Positions 22,916 through 35,579 are shown, counted from the stretch's first letter. The stretch: DNA of 64,000 nt from Holacanthus passer (GCA_025331565.1 JAFREQ010000169.1:1-64000); one strand, 5' to 3'. Numbers and translations are program-made. The notes: generated by a model from the letters alone, not told the origin.

Positions 22916-23316
22916 GTGCGGGCCGCTTCGCATCAGGGTGTGAGTGCAGACTCAGAGATAACCCTTGTTGTCCCTGCGGCCGGGGTGAAGCAGATGGGGA
23001 GAGGAACAATGGCCGGGCCCATGCGGAGGGCGGCAGTGACTGACACAGCCACTGAAGCTCCAAAGAATGCCTGGAGCCGAGCCAGAGCCGTGGACCTCGC
23101 TGCCCCCCCGACCTGACCCTCCTCGTGTCCCATGGTGCCCCGGGACAGAGGGGACGACACCTTCAAAGACGGCCCCTGCGCGTCAGAAGAGCCGCAAACC
23201 ACCCTGAAGGAGCAGCGGAGCCGGGCGTTGGCACTGTGGACTGTGGACTGGCTCGGAAGAGGACTACTGAGCAGACAGAGAGAGGTCAACCCCACCCAAG
23301 CTCAGCAACTACTAGC
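22916..23316 (+). pseudogene. Decayed golli-type coding sequence upstream of the mbp start
   Basis: In mammals the mbp locus also makes golli proteins, whose frame runs through the sequence just upstream of the classic MBP start and continues into it. Here the same region still reads, in one plus frame, AVTD (23033-23044), PKNAW (23060-23074) and DDTFKD (23153-23170), in the order and about the spacing of the mammalian golli protein as I recall it. The frame is broken: TGA at 23114-23116 falls between PKNAW and DDTFKD. The DDTFKD frame is also not the frame of the mbp ATG at 23317, since 146 bases, not a multiple of three, separate FKD from that ATG. A neighbouring frame reads LLVSHGAPG where mammals have LFSRDAPG, suggesting at least one single-base indel. 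So the golli-MBP fusion cannot be made from this sequence. It survives either as a relic or because it overlaps the proximal promoter. Confidence 0.6.
23005..23012 (+). promoter_or_regulatory. SOX-type site upstream of mbp, proximal
   Basis: Second AACAATGG, in the same orientation and context (AACAATGGCC), 107 bases downstream of the first and about 310 bases before the mbp ATG. The spacing and duplication favour a functional pair in the proximal promoter. Confidence 0.45.
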
Positions 23317-26300
23317 ATGGCTACGGCGAGCACCTCAGGGCAGAGCACCTTCGGGCTCGGGAGGAAAAAGAAGAACCCTGGTCTGATGGATCAGATTAGC
23401 AAATTCTTTGGAGGAGACAAAAAGAAAAGGAGCAAGGTGAGCAGCCGTGCATCTGCATTTAAAGGGAGAGTTCGGGAAGTTTTGCTTTAATTGAACGTTA
23501 TAGTGTGGTATATTGTTTTAGGGCTTTGTTGAATTCGGAAAGTTAGTTGTTAGTAATTCAAGTCTTAGTGTGGTTTAAAGCAAGACTCTCAGTTCCTCCA
23601 TGTATTGACTTGACCATCTGATATATCAAGAATCACATATAATCAAGATGCTTTTCTTGACCTATGAAAAAGATCATGACATAATGATGAAAATAAAAAC
23701 ACCCTGCAAGAGCAGTTTCGAGTTTTAAAGAGAGAAGTCGACATTTCTCCGTTTGGGGTTTTGCTCCTTGCTGAAGGGCTTTTTTGACATTAGCTGTTTA
23801 AAGGAGCAAAGAGCACTGATTGCTCATTTCCCCGATGTATTCATGTCTCATTTCAAGCCAGCGTTTTAATATGGAGGCAAAAGTCCCACCTGGCTCACAC
23901 TATATTTTATGAGAAGCAAGATGTTGCATGATATTAATGTCACTGAAAAAGAACGTTCATGCTCAGAACACTTTTATTTTTGCCAACCAATCCTGTCCTT
24001 TAGTTTTATCTTCATATTTCATGCAGGTTGAAAACAGTTTCTTAAAATTATGAAAATTTAATTATGTGGCTCGTTGACTGAGACCAAAATGTTCAAGTGG
24101 CTGTAATTTAGATACAGATTTTAAGGGGGCACTTTAGTGACTCAAATGTGTTGCTGCACTAACATACTGGAACGTATTATAAATAAATGCCGTAAAATTA
24201 CTTTAATATCATTAAATGAAAATGTTTCTCAAAGCACCTGTATTTTCTGAACTACAGTTATTCTTCAGTTCAGATCATTTACAAACACTTTTTATCTCAG
24301 ATTATAGGTTTTAACTTACCGGACATCAAGTTAAGTGAGCACCCACTAAGATGCTGTGAGGGAAAACATAAGCCAAAGCTAAATTTACAACACGTGCACG
24401 ATCTCCAGGATGCAGGTGAATTTAGTTAGTATTAGCCGGACCCTGAGCCGCAGACAGAAAAGCTCAGACAAAACCTCTTTCAAGTTCAAGACTCAACACC
24501 GTGTGATGGGAGGGGCCCTCAGGAGCCCGAGCCGCTCTCGTACAGGCCCCCTTTCATCTGACATCCACGTCTGTTTTTCTGAGTAGGTGCAGAACAAAGA
24601 TGTCAGAGTTTGTTTATTCATAAATTCATAAATAAAGTTTGCGCTCAGATCTTTTTCCTCATGTGTTCCAGTTTCTGTCCTGCACTTGTAATATAATGCA
24701 GTGTAAAAAAAGAAAACCACTGAGATGGATTTCTATAAATATCAATGTATATTTTTCAGGGTTATGCAACTTTATGTACATTCACGAAGCATGGCTGAAA
24801 GTGTGCATCCATTAGTGTGAGCAGACATCAGCGTATGTTTTCATGTGTTTACTGCAGGATGAATCAGTGAATGCTGAGTTGATCAGATGTGTGAGCTCGT
24901 TCTGCTTCAGCTGCACTTTTCATACAGTCAGAAGAAGAAGAGCCTGACCAGTTTCATACTGGGCGACAGTGTTTCAGCCAGTTACGCCTGATCAGTCTCT
25001 TAAATGTGGCGTCACACTGTAGCTGACTCCATCACGCTTCACTCTCTTACTCCTTCATAGTTTAATTGCCTTTAATTAATTAAATTTCTTGTACTTCTTG
25101 TCGACTTAATTTGCCTCACACATTGTCGGACCCAGCAAGGCCTTGAAACTATTATAATTATTGTAATTATTATATTAGGAGTTATGGTGCGAGTGAGACC
25201 AACTTTCAGGAAATAACTGATGTCTATTCACGCTCACGCCAAACGAATCCACCATGAATATACTGCACGAACAGATTGTTCAATGCAGAGTTACACACGT
25301 GCTTAAAGGTCTGAAAGGCTGATTCTATATGATTCCAATCTGGTTTGACAGTAACTCAGTCTTGTGGTCTGTCTACACACTTGACCTCTGTCAATCCTCA
25401 CAGGGGTCCTTCCGGGGTCACCTGGCCGCCTCACCCCAGCAATCCTCCACCCGCCGTCGGACCAATGAAAATGCTGTGGTGCATTTCTTCAGGAGCTTCG
25501 TAAGTTTCTGGGATTAAATGGTGTCATGTTGCATCTTAATATCATAGATCATAAACACATTTTACATATATTTAACCACGTGCGTAGTCGCTTTTTGTTG
25601 CATCATGCTATAACATCCCCATCAAAAGCCAGCTTGTGCATAAGTCAGAACACAAATCAATCCAATTTCCTCCAATTTAAACTGTGTGAGTGTTGAACTG
25701 TCGGTGATTTACTTTTAATTCAACTCTTGGCATCAGTCGTGCGGCAGTGTTTCAAACTGTTTTCCTCAGCTCCCTCACTGATTACAAAAGCTGCGTGACT
25801 CCTTCATTTACATACTGATAAAAAAGGAAGTGGGGGAAGTTGGAGCAGCTCAATCATTTGTTTATTTGTTTGTTGTTGTGTTCGCCTGCCGTCTTGTGCA
25901 ATCAGTCATTCTGTTGTTGTTTGTTGCTTGGTGTTTCTCAGGTTTCCTCTCCTCGTCCTAAATCCAGGGTGAGTCTCATTTCTTCACATTATCTGTCGAT
26001 CGGTCCAGAGGTTTAGCCGCAGGGTGAAGATGCAGAGATGCACTGATCATTCAAAAGAGCACATCTGATCCCTTTTTAGTCATGACCTCTGATCTCCATC
26101 CTTTTTCTCAATGTCAAATTTCAACAGCTGCATCTTTAAAGACATTTTAAGATTATTTATTGGATATACACATGAGGTTTCATTGGATACCTTGCAGAAG
26201 GATATCGCCCCAGTGGATCTGATCAAGACTGATTCAAACATCATGAGTTTTCATTAGCCAAAAACAAAAGTAATAAACCAAAATTTTCATCTAATGAAAG

Positions 26301-26931
26301 CACTAGAGGAAAATTGCAGGGATTACCAAAGCCATTAGGATGCATCCTGTGGGGAGCATGAATGTACCAAATTAAATGCTAATGCATCTTGTAGATGTGG
26401 TGATATTTCACTGGATAGTCGAACACGTCACCTTGTTGATGGTACTAGATAAAAAGCCGCCAAACTCCATATGGTTCATCCTCTGAGGACCATGAATGTA
26501 CCAAATTTCAATGTTCACACATCTATACACATACATTTACATTCATTTTTCAGATAATAATCAGACTTTCCTCTTGACTTAGACATTTATTTTGGCCACC
26601 AAAAGAGAAAACGTCACTCTTTTGTGCAACCTTTCATGCTTCATTTTAAGGAGTCACAAACCAAAAATGCTGGGAATCACCGGTCAACAGCTCAGAGATA
26701 ACTGACTTGTATTAGAGATTGTTCAGCAGTGGGAAGTACCCACCACACCACAGCTAATCTCGCCACCTGACATCTTTACTTGGACTCTGAGACGTGTTGA
26801 GGCGGATGCAGACACTCTCTCATCTCATCATGTCACTGTCTGTTTCTTTTTCATGTCCAGTGGAGAGACGTCTTGGGCTTGGTACGTCACACACGTCTTC
26901 CCTTCTCGAATCAAACAAAAGCCTGACTGCC

Positions 26932-26962
<31 letters not shown>

Positions 26963-28890
26963 TCAATGATCCCATTTCTGTCTGTAGAGAACTCCTCCGC
27001 GTCGTCGTCCTCCGTCTGCAGCACACCTGTTACCTAACCTCCACACTCGTCCTGTCTCTGTCTCACTGTTTTCACTGTCCTGCTCCTTGAAGACAAACAT
27101 CTTTCATACCTCAGCATGTGGAATCATATTCAAAAGAAGAGCTGATCACAAGCGTGCACATCCAGTAGCTGAAAGCTCACTCTTGACGGGTGCCAAAGAA
27201 ATTTTCATTCACTAATAAGTCAGTCGAAAAGATTGATTTTTTTTTTTTTTATTCATGACACCAACAAGTATTGGCTCATTGGTGAATTTATTTTCTTTGC
27301 TTCAATCCAGAGCGACTCACTGCTTCTGGATGACTTTGAAACTGCTCAACTATTTATGAACCACAACCGGTAAACATTTTCTCTTAGGACCTCTTGGCCT
27401 GCATCCTCCTCCTCCACCTCCTCCTCCTCTTCCTCCTCTCTTTCACACCTCTCAGTAACACCTCCATCCCCTCTGTGCCAGAGATGACTCACCGATCCAT
27501 CTGTTTTGGTTTCCCACCTGCTTTGTGCCTTTTCATCTGTCTGGCGACTGTGGACAGACGCGTGTGTGTCATTTGGCGGTGATTATCCACTCGTGTCCTC
27601 TGTGTCAGTGGACTTTGTCTCCGTCCTTGTATTTTCTTCTCCTTGAAGGTTGCTGTTGTCTGAGTCTGGTCCTGTCCTGTCGTGTCTCCGTTATTCTCTC
27701 ACAATAACAGATCAGAGAACAGAGACAACTGCTTCTTCCACACTTGCACTTTTGTTGTTTTTCCCACAGCTTTCATGCAGCACGAGTGAAATTAAGTTTG
27801 TGTATTGAAACAATTTTACGACCTCTAGACCTTCTGAACTTTATTGTCCACAAGGGAAATTCAGCTTGTAGCAAAGTGCATTAAAAACATAGATCCAAAC
27901 AACAAAAGGTTGAACCCAATGCAATTAAAGAGGATGGAAGGTGAACAAATAAATATATGTGCAAAAGGTGCAAAAGGTGCAAACACTTGGGCACTAATAA
28001 GGATGCATCCTTTTCTTCATCAGTATTATTTGTCCAACAACAGCAATAACTCTGCCATCTATGACATTTTTAAGCAATTGTTTTAGCATTTTGTGAAAGT
28101 AGCAGGATGCTCATCTCGTAAAGAGAAAAAAGTTGTCAATGCAAAATGAATTAAAAGCCTTGTTAAAGGTTGCACAATGAAAAGGCAGCCAACGTGCTTT
28201 TTCAGGCTTTCAGGTCTCCATCTGTGCTCATAGAGCGTTTTTTTCTAGGCCTCGTCGCCGCGTGCCGAGAGCACAAAGTCGCCGGTCAGGAGACGCAGAG
28301 ACCAAAGCACACTGTCCCGACTCTTCAACCTGGTGAGCTCGTTTGCCTCAACATTTTTTATTTTTTTTTTACTCTTTCAACTCTTTCTGTCTGTAAAACC
28401 GGGCTTCATGAACGCTGTCTCCTGTCTGTGTTTGCCCAAATGCAACAGTGATGCTCCCATCAGAGATCAGTGAGTAATAAACAAAAACACAGTGCAATGA
28501 TTCATTTCAGTGTGACGCTTCTCATTCATCCTCTTTCATCGACGCGCTTTAACGGCAGCCTGTCATCATAATGAACTAACGAGCTCGAGGGCGACATTTC
28601 CATTTTGACAGTGACTCCACATGTAAACTCAAATATTACATCTCTCATACAAGTTCATCGATTATTTGCCATCTACCTCGACTCTTTTGAGGCTTCATTT
28701 TCAGTGAATCCCAATAAATGTGAAGCATTTGACAATCGGATCATGAACTTTCACCATTGCAAACCTCAGATTGCTCTTAGTTGCCATCTCTGGGGACAGA
28801 CATGTTTTTCTCAGTCATCATCCTCTTCCTTCTCTCCAGGGAGACACCAAGTCCCGTCCACCCCCCAAACGCTGGAGCACCATCTTCTAA
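23317..28890 (+). CDS. mbp: Myelin basic protein
   Basis: Six exons, 23317-23436, 25404-25499, 25942-25968, 26861-26881, 28249-28332 and 28840-28890, all in phase 0, encode 132 residues. The protein is a highly basic, intrinsically disordered one that compacts the cytoplasmic faces of the myelin membrane. It starts MATASTSGQ, equivalent to a site three codons before the mammalian MBP start (ATASTM there). Marks: ISKFFGGD in exon 1, VVHFFRSF in exon 2 matching the VVHFFKN segment of mammalian MBP, STLSRLFNLG in exon 5 and the teleost-type ending KRWSTIF in place of the mammalian PMARR. The ATG has A at -3 and G at +4. Because every exon is a multiple of three, the 27- and 21-base exons (VSSPRPKSR and WRDVLGL) can be skipped without a frameshift, so splice isoforms are likely. 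Teleosts may carry two mbp copies; which this is cannot be told. Confidence 0.93.
26270..26520. mobile_element. Dispersed teleost repeat, family D, copy 2
   Basis: Lies in the third mbp intron. Contains AAGCCATTAGGATGCATCCT, GGTTCATCCTCTGAGGACC and ATGAATGTACCAAATTTCA, matching the copy at 13550-13925. Confidence 0.7.
26934..26961. repeat. TG microsatellite in mbp intron 4
   Basis: Fourteen TG dinucleotides, about 50 bases after the WRDVLGL exon. UG-rich repeats near exons can influence splicing. Confidence 0.95.
27838..28080 (-). mobile_element. Old LINE 3' end in mbp intron 4
   Basis: Begins with TTTATTGTCCACAAGGGAAA, a diverged form of the tail seen at 5510-5540, followed by A-rich sequence with GTGCAAAAG repeats like the 3' untranslated part of that LINE group. 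No coding part remains. Confidence 0.5.
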
Positions 28891-30060
28891 GCTCTCCGCC
28901 GAGGACCGAAAAACAGACCCAACGCCGACGGGACAAGACGAGGGAGGAGGGACAGATCTGCAAGCGGCGGACTCACAACCTCAAGAAACGTTAACCCACT
29001 AACACAAACCTCCTGTATGTTTAGACAGTGACGCAGTGTGAAATCCACTCTCCAGGAACACAGGTGGTCACGGTCTTGTTTTTAACCTCTAAGCCTATCT
29101 CGTCTCAGTTGTTGTTTAGCTGTTCATAAGAGGTTTGGTGATGCTTTTAGTTAAAGATCTCACTGTAAAAAATCAGCCATTCAAGTATCTCGGTCCGATG
29201 GTGCTAGTGTCTGCTGTCTGCTGTCCGTTCATGGCAGATGTTTGTTTTTCTATTTGTCTCCTGTCATCTGCATTTTGTACACGAGTGACGCTTTATGTAT
29301 CTCGCTGCCTCCCACAAACTCACACACCATTTGTTTCGTTCCATATGTGAAGTCTGGACGGAGAGTGGTCGCGTTCGTGGCCGTAGCGAAACATATGTTT
29401 GCAAAGAAATGCATTTGGAAAACCACAACCAGAAACCTGCAGTATATGAGAAGTGTGGACGCTAATATTGTTTTCTTTCATTACGCTTCAGTGTAATTAA
29501 TCAGCATGTACAGTATGAAGAATGAAATGCCCTTTTCAAATGCACTGCTACATATAAATAATACAACTAAAAAAACGTCCTAAATAAATGGTCTGCTCTC
29601 TTTTTCTACACATTTATTGTGAGTTATCTGTTTGCATCTTAAATTGAGTTTGAAGTTTTAATGTTACTCGTGTTTTATTAAGAAGATGACAGACAAACGT
29701 TCGTTCTATCTGATGGTCAGATCGTAAGTGGTTCAAAGGTTCACGGCGGAAGCACCAAGATGGTTCGAGGGGTTCGGCACCGAAGGTTGCATGTTGAGTT
29801 CAAATGTTCTGACGCGTGATTTGTCGATTTTATTTCCTTCGTGATAAATGACATCGTCGCTCTCGTGTACATTATCTGTTTGTATGTTCACTTTAACGAA
29901 AGGTCAAAAGAACTGTAAAGGTGTTTGTGTTTTCTTTCTGAGGTTGCTGACATGCGGTGGTGCTACAGGAACAGGAACTGATACTTAGAAAACTGAGTGT
30001 TTTGTTTCCTCTTAATGTAAAACTCTAACTGGAAATAAACATGTTACGTCTTCTCTCTGT
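28891..30060 (+). other. mbp: mbp 3' untranslated region
   Basis: About 1.17 kb from the TAA to the last good signal. AATAAA occurs at 29584-29589 and 30034-30039, giving two possible ends. MBP mRNA is transported into myelin processes through elements in this region in mammals. I looked for the hnRNP A2 response element and did not see a clear match. Confidence 0.65.
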
Positions 30061-31300
30061 TATTAAATGTCTTAAAATCTGACTATTCTGGTGTCTATTT
30101 GTTTCAGTACAGAATAACACGCATTTACAAACCTTCATTTTCAGTTAGCTCTAAAGAAACAGTTTGATTATTTCACCAACAGCAGATAAAACCTCTCTCG
30201 CCGAATGTCCATAACACGAAAACATTTCAAACTTTCATCTTTCTGCACAGGTTATATCACTAATTTGGTTTCCTGATGTTTATAACCATGACGCCGCAAC
30301 ATCACGTCATATCAAGTTTCAAGGTTTACTGAGAACTGAAGAGGGAATAAGTGAAGTATGTATTATTTTAGCCTCGAACTAAACCCATGATCGACCACTT
30401 GAAAGACTCCCACGCTCTCCTGGAATATCCTCTGGAGGCCAATCATCTATCTCAGACAATAATCCCAATATCAAAGCGTTCTACGAAACAAGATCTCAAC
30501 TACTGCCCATTTTGTCCTACATTAATAAAATGCTTAATAAGGTTGATGCTCAGAAGTAGGAAAAACAATGTTTCTCATCATTAGAAATAACGCTGAGGTA
30601 GAACTTTTCAAGGCCACCTGCCCTTAAAACCACAATTAGCAAAGAGCTCCGTCTCTGTTCCTGTGATAATTAGTTCAGTGGTGTAAAATCTGCATCACAC
30701 AAAGAGAGGTGAAAGAACATTTTTCACATTTTTGCATTCAGACAGTAAAGGCCTGTGATGCAGACGTCTGGTGTGAGAAAATATCCTCACTAATGTTGTA
30801 GAGCAGAATAATCAATGTCCTTCGATATAAGACCCAAAATACATTATTTCAGCATTCATTCATCGCAACTGTGTGCAATTCCCTTCACTGCATCCTAATA
30901 TGATGGTTGCTGATGGTTACAGATATAGTATGACATGTGATACCTTTGGCCCTTATTGCTCCTCTTTGTAAAGTCGCTCTTTGATTGTCACAGCCTCATG
31001 TTTGCCATTGAAATGCAAATCTCCATAGGCTGTCCCCTGAATGCAACTGATTACATTAAATAGCAGCCCCATTCATTTGCTCGGCATCTTTCAGGCTCTT
31101 TTAGAATTGATGGATGATGCTTTCTTTAAACAGCGAATAAAGACCTTTCGCAAAATGTAATCACAGGGAAAGGATGCTGCAGTGTTGAGCAACAGAGACA
31201 TCTGGTGCTCACTGTGCTGCAAAGGAAACCTGTGATCTGGTCTCAGACAAACGGCTCTAGAATGACCCAGAGAATAAATACAAATATTCCACAATCTGAA
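30061..31300. other. Intergenic between convergent mbp and zbtb22
   Basis: Non-repetitive, AT-rich sequence with no supported gene. mbp ends from the left and zbtb22 from the right. Confidence 0.6.
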
Positions 31301-31314
31301 AAATCAAAACTGTT

Positions 31315-31320
31315 TTTATT
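31315..31320 (-). promoter_or_regulatory. Polyadenylation signal for zbtb22
   Basis: AATAAA on the minus strand, about 435 bases after the zbtb22 stop. Confidence 0.55.
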
Positions 31321-31754
31321 ACAATATTTTTTTTTCTTTTACATCGTGTGCAGAGACATCAATGTGGCACATTTTTATACCCTTGTATTTCTTTTCTATT
31401 GCAGATCAATGGCAAATAATTTATGTGCAAAATTAACTTCATTCGGGCTCAAGAAGTACATTCACAACACAGCTTGTTACAGATGTACAGCATCACTAAA
31501 CAAGAACTGAGTCTACGTGGCACTGCACAAAGGAAAAAGGACCACTTGAATAAAGCATATGATTGTTCTTCTTTTTCAAAATATCCATGACATGAAAAAG
31601 AATGCACATTAAAAGGATTAAACAAAAGCGGCTGCTCAAAGAAGCCTTCTATGATTTCAGTCCGTGGACTTTTAAAGTCATCATGTAATTCACAGTCTTT
31701 CTCGTATGTATTTATGTACATACAGTTTAAGTGCTGTAAACCTCTCTTTCACAT

Positions 31755-34576
31755 TTAATTTCCACTAAAGCTCTCACTCGCCTCCTCTTTGAAACCATGA
31801 CTAGCCGTGCCCAGATTTTGTGTTTGAGTTCTTAGCTGATCCACAATCCCAGACACGCTCCCCAACAGGCCTCCCATCCCGTCCTCCATCTCCCCGTGAA
31901 AATCCACCTCCTCCACTTTCACTTGTCCTCCCGTAGCGAGAAAAGCCTCCCCGTCTTCAAACCCGTAACTGTAGCTGTCCTCCATATCCGCTGCTGGCGT
32001 GTTTGTGTTGTTGCTGTTATTTGAGGAGCTGGAGGCAAGTCTCTCACATCGGGCCTGATGCCTGAGGAAGCTGTCTTTCCAAATGACTTTCTTCCCACAC
32101 AGGCCACACTCATAGGGCCGCAGCCCTCCGTGAGTCTTAAGGTGCTTGGTTAGGTGGTGCTTCATCTTGAAGGACTTTGTGCAAACAGGACAGCCGAAGG
32201 GCCGGAGGTTGAGGTGCTGCATCTTCACGTGCCGGTCACGCATACTCTTCAGGGTGTAGGCTTTGCCGCAGTGGCAGAAGTGGACTTTGCCCGTGTAGGG
32301 GGCGCCAGCGAGGGACACTGAGGATGATGAAGATGGGGTTGGGGGCGAAGAGGGTGGTGGAAACGCAGCAGAGGAGGGAGATAAATGTCGATTAGAGGTG
32401 GGGGTCAGTGAGCCACCCTGTCCCACGCTGGTGGAGGGCCAGTTCACCTCCGAGCCCGTCATGGTGAAGTCAGGAGACACAGGCACTAAAGGTCTCTGTG
32501 AAACCTGCCCTGTGCCGTCTTCAATCTCATCATATGTGTCTCTGCTGAAGGTCCCTTCTGTGAAACATTCAAAGTCCACATCCTCCTCCTCTTCATCTTC
32601 GTCCTCGTCTTTATTGGAGCTGCCACCCTCTCCTTCCTGCGGCCTCTGCTCTTGCTGAGACCAGGGACCCGTCTGCCACTGCAGCCGGCCTGAAACTGGA
32701 CAGGAAGGACCCGGAACGCCCTCACCTGGTTGGCAGGCATGATCACCGGACAGGCCAGAGGAGGGATCACTACTTGACAAATTCCTCTGCACTTTTTCCT
32801 TCATCTCCACCACACTGGCCTTCCCTGTGGCCTGCCCAGCACCAGCACTCTCATTTGAAATTGGGTGGAAGCCTGTTGGAGAAATGTAAAACAAAAGCAC
32901 ATACAGATATTTACAGTTTAATAATTTAGACTATGCACAAACAAGGAGAAGGACGACAGGATGCATTAAAGAAGAACAGCCACACTATAAGGCTGCATAT
33001 CTAACCTGAATAGTTTTTAGTGGTACTGATCTAAATGTTCGGGGACGTAACACTGTGAGTATTGAAAACTGACAGGGGCTGAATGCATCGAGCATCTGGT
33101 CAGATTCAAAATCTTGTTTTCTCATTGTGATAGGTGATAGAGGCATCTACAGCCTTTTTCTTCTCAGTTTTCTCTGGCGGTAAGGCACCAATTTTAAAAA
33201 TAATTGCACACTTCTTCTACATAAGTGACCTAGTTTTAATAAATGACCTTCTTTCCAGCAGTGACATTCCTATTTAAGTAAAGATTTATATTTATGCCAG
33301 TAATCCCTGAAGAGAAAAAGTATAATTAAACTTTACATTTTAATCTAAATTTTCTACATGCAGCAGTGAGTATGTTTCTTTCATGTCATTTTCGTAGACA
33401 GAGACATATTATTTGTGTTTAAAGTAAAATGAGGCTTTTGTGTCTCACCACAGTGTCCTATTTGTCCAAAGCCTTCCTTCTTCTCCACCGCCTCTTCTCC
33501 TACTCCCTCATCTGCCTCGATCTCTCTTTTCTCATTCTTCCTCTTCTCTCGTGTCTCCTCGCTGTCCCCGCTCTCTCTGTTCTTATCAAGAAGTCTGTCT
33601 GAGCTCTGTGGTGCTCCCCGCTGTTGAAATCTGACTTTCTGCTTTAAAGCTTCGCCCCCAGGGAACCCCCCGTGGTGCCGGGTGTTGTGGCTCAGTCCAT
33701 CATGAGCGAAGTGGCTAGTTTTGGCGTGGCTTGATACCCATGCCTCCTCACAGCTGGTGTAATCACTGTCTGCATAGCCAGGGAGGGCGTCCAGTTGAGA
33801 GTCTGCTAAGTGCTGGGCTGATGAGGGCCGCGGGCGCCCCCATCTAGGAAACTGCTGCGGGCGTCTCCATGTAGCTAAAGGAGGCAAAGCATCAGGTTTT
33901 CTCTCCTTCCTTCTTCCCTCCCTTTCCAGATACAAGCAGTCTGTGCTGCTTGGGGATTGCTGGCGAGACGCAGTGCCAGGGTGAGCTACAGCCGCCTCTC
34001 CAGGGGTGACTTCTGCAGAGGGCCGCGGCCTCTTCAGGATCTCAGTGCATTTGTCCACAATGTGCCACATCTGGAGGAAACTGGCCACAGTGACGTAGTT
34101 AACAATGTCATCATGTACGATGCTCAGCTGGCCCGTGTAGGCAGAGCTCAGGACACTCTCGAAGGCCACTGGGTCCATAACTGAAGGTAGAGAAACAGTT
34201 GTAACATTCTTCAGTAGCACCTGTTAAGAGATAGGAACAAAGACATGCTGAGTTTGAGGCATCTGGACAGAAATATGGGTCAAGTGAAGTGACAACAAAA
34301 CAATAATACCTTATCAGAAATGAATGAATCCGTACACAGTATATTTTACACTGATGTATCCCGGCCTACCTGGTCATGAAAGTAAGGCGAGGATGCCGCG
34401 AGCACACAGCGATGAGCCCTGAACACTTGACCCTGCACCTGGATGGAGAGGTCACACAGCCGTCCTTCTTCCCGCTGACGGTTCAGATTGTCCAGAACAG
34501 CAGCGCGGGCACCAGGGAAACACACCTGGACAGTCAAAGCAGCTGGAGCAGCAGAGGCACTGCAGCTCGGATCCAT
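31755..34576 (-). CDS. zbtb22: BTB and zinc-finger transcription factor, ZBTB22-like
   Basis: Three coding exons, 34576-34370, 34220-33449 and 32872-31755, encode 698 residues, against about 634 in human ZBTB22. The BTB domain spans about 20-132 and is split by the first intron, with CDLSIQVQGQVFRAHR, ASSPYFHDQ, LPSVMDP and QMWHIVDKCTE, a close match to ZBTB22. A long disordered middle is rich in acidic and Ser/Pro stretches (DEDEDEEEEDVD). Three fingers occupy about 524-605. The first is atypical, with C-x-C spacing (CHCGKAY); the second is a classical C2H2 (CPVCTKSFKMKHH); the third ends H-x3-C (HQARC). The same odd set occurs in human ZBTB22 as I recall it. It is probably a nuclear sequence-specific repressor; targets are unknown. 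The ATG used is the first in-frame one after a CTCCTCCATAG acceptor at 34589. In human the gene lies in the MHC region, unlike its neighbours here. Confidence 0.88.
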
Positions 34577-34854
34577 GGTCACACAAAACTATGGAGGAGA
34601 TTAAAACATTACAAAGTGCAAAAGTGAACAGTTATGATATTTTGTGTCTCAGTCTTTGTAGTAGTAAATAAGTTATCTATACTATGCATCTGTTCTTGTA
34701 CTTCCTTTGGCTGCTGTGACACTTCCTTTCACTGCATTTGCTCGCATGGCATAAACAGTGTTCTTGTCTTAAGTATTTTTTTGTTTGGCAAATAATTTTA
34801 AGGAACTTATCAAAGTACTGTACTTGTTAAAGTGCAGAAAGTTCATCTGAAACA

Positions 34855-35310
34855 ATTTCTATAGTTGATTAATTGTATTTTTCATGCAAAGAAATTCCTT
34901 AAAGTTACTGTTTCATCCTTGCAAAAGTGAAAACTTCCTGCTTTTGTTTGTCTTATATGATAACAAAATTTAAGCTTTTTGGGTTCTGAACTGTTTTTTA
35001 AAGAAACCAGGGAACTTGAAGTAGAGGATGAAACATATGATTATTTTCTTAACTGATTTGTTCAAAATCACCTATCAAATAATTGGTTTCCCTGAACATT
35101 AACTGAAAACACTCAGTTCAATAATATATAAGGAAAAGCAGTAAATCCTCACAACTGTGAAACTGGGAGAAGGTAAAGTTTGGCAAGTTTGCTTGCCATC
35201 AATTCATCACTTCCCTTTTAATAACAGCTCAACTTTCAATTAATCACTGTCTATCAATTGACTATATAATCGATTGATCGATTTATCGTTTCAGCTCTGG
35301 GGTCAAATAG
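34855..35310. mobile_element. Non-autonomous elements in the zbtb22 5' intron (family B)
   Basis: Contains AGTTGATTAATTGTATTTTT, AAGCAGTAAATCCTCACAAC and AATCGATTGATCGATTTATC, the marks of the family in galr1 intron 2. It may be two partial copies side by side. Confidence 0.55.
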
Positions 35311-35579
35311 ATCAAATAAGAGTAGATAGACTGTCGATAAAGACATTAAATGATAACCTGTTGGTAGCATCCAAAACTTTACTGATTTGTGAGAGGAAGG
35401 AAGGAAGCTTCCACCTGATGCTATCACAGTTAGCATGCTAATTTTAGCTGTCAATGTACGACGCAGTAACTTAGTTAGCATAGCCTGTCACGTAACGTTG
35501 AAGAGCTGTCATTAAAAACAGTATTATCAACAGGAAGTCTGGTTATAAGAGCAGAAAACAGTTTGTCGTGTTTCTGGTT

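Noticed and set aside
26988..27040. Possible mbp exon reading RTPPRRRPP after CTGTCTGTAG
   Set aside because: It resembles the TPRTPPP segment of mammalian MBP and has an acceptor, but no donor follows, and the joined exons already give a complete protein.
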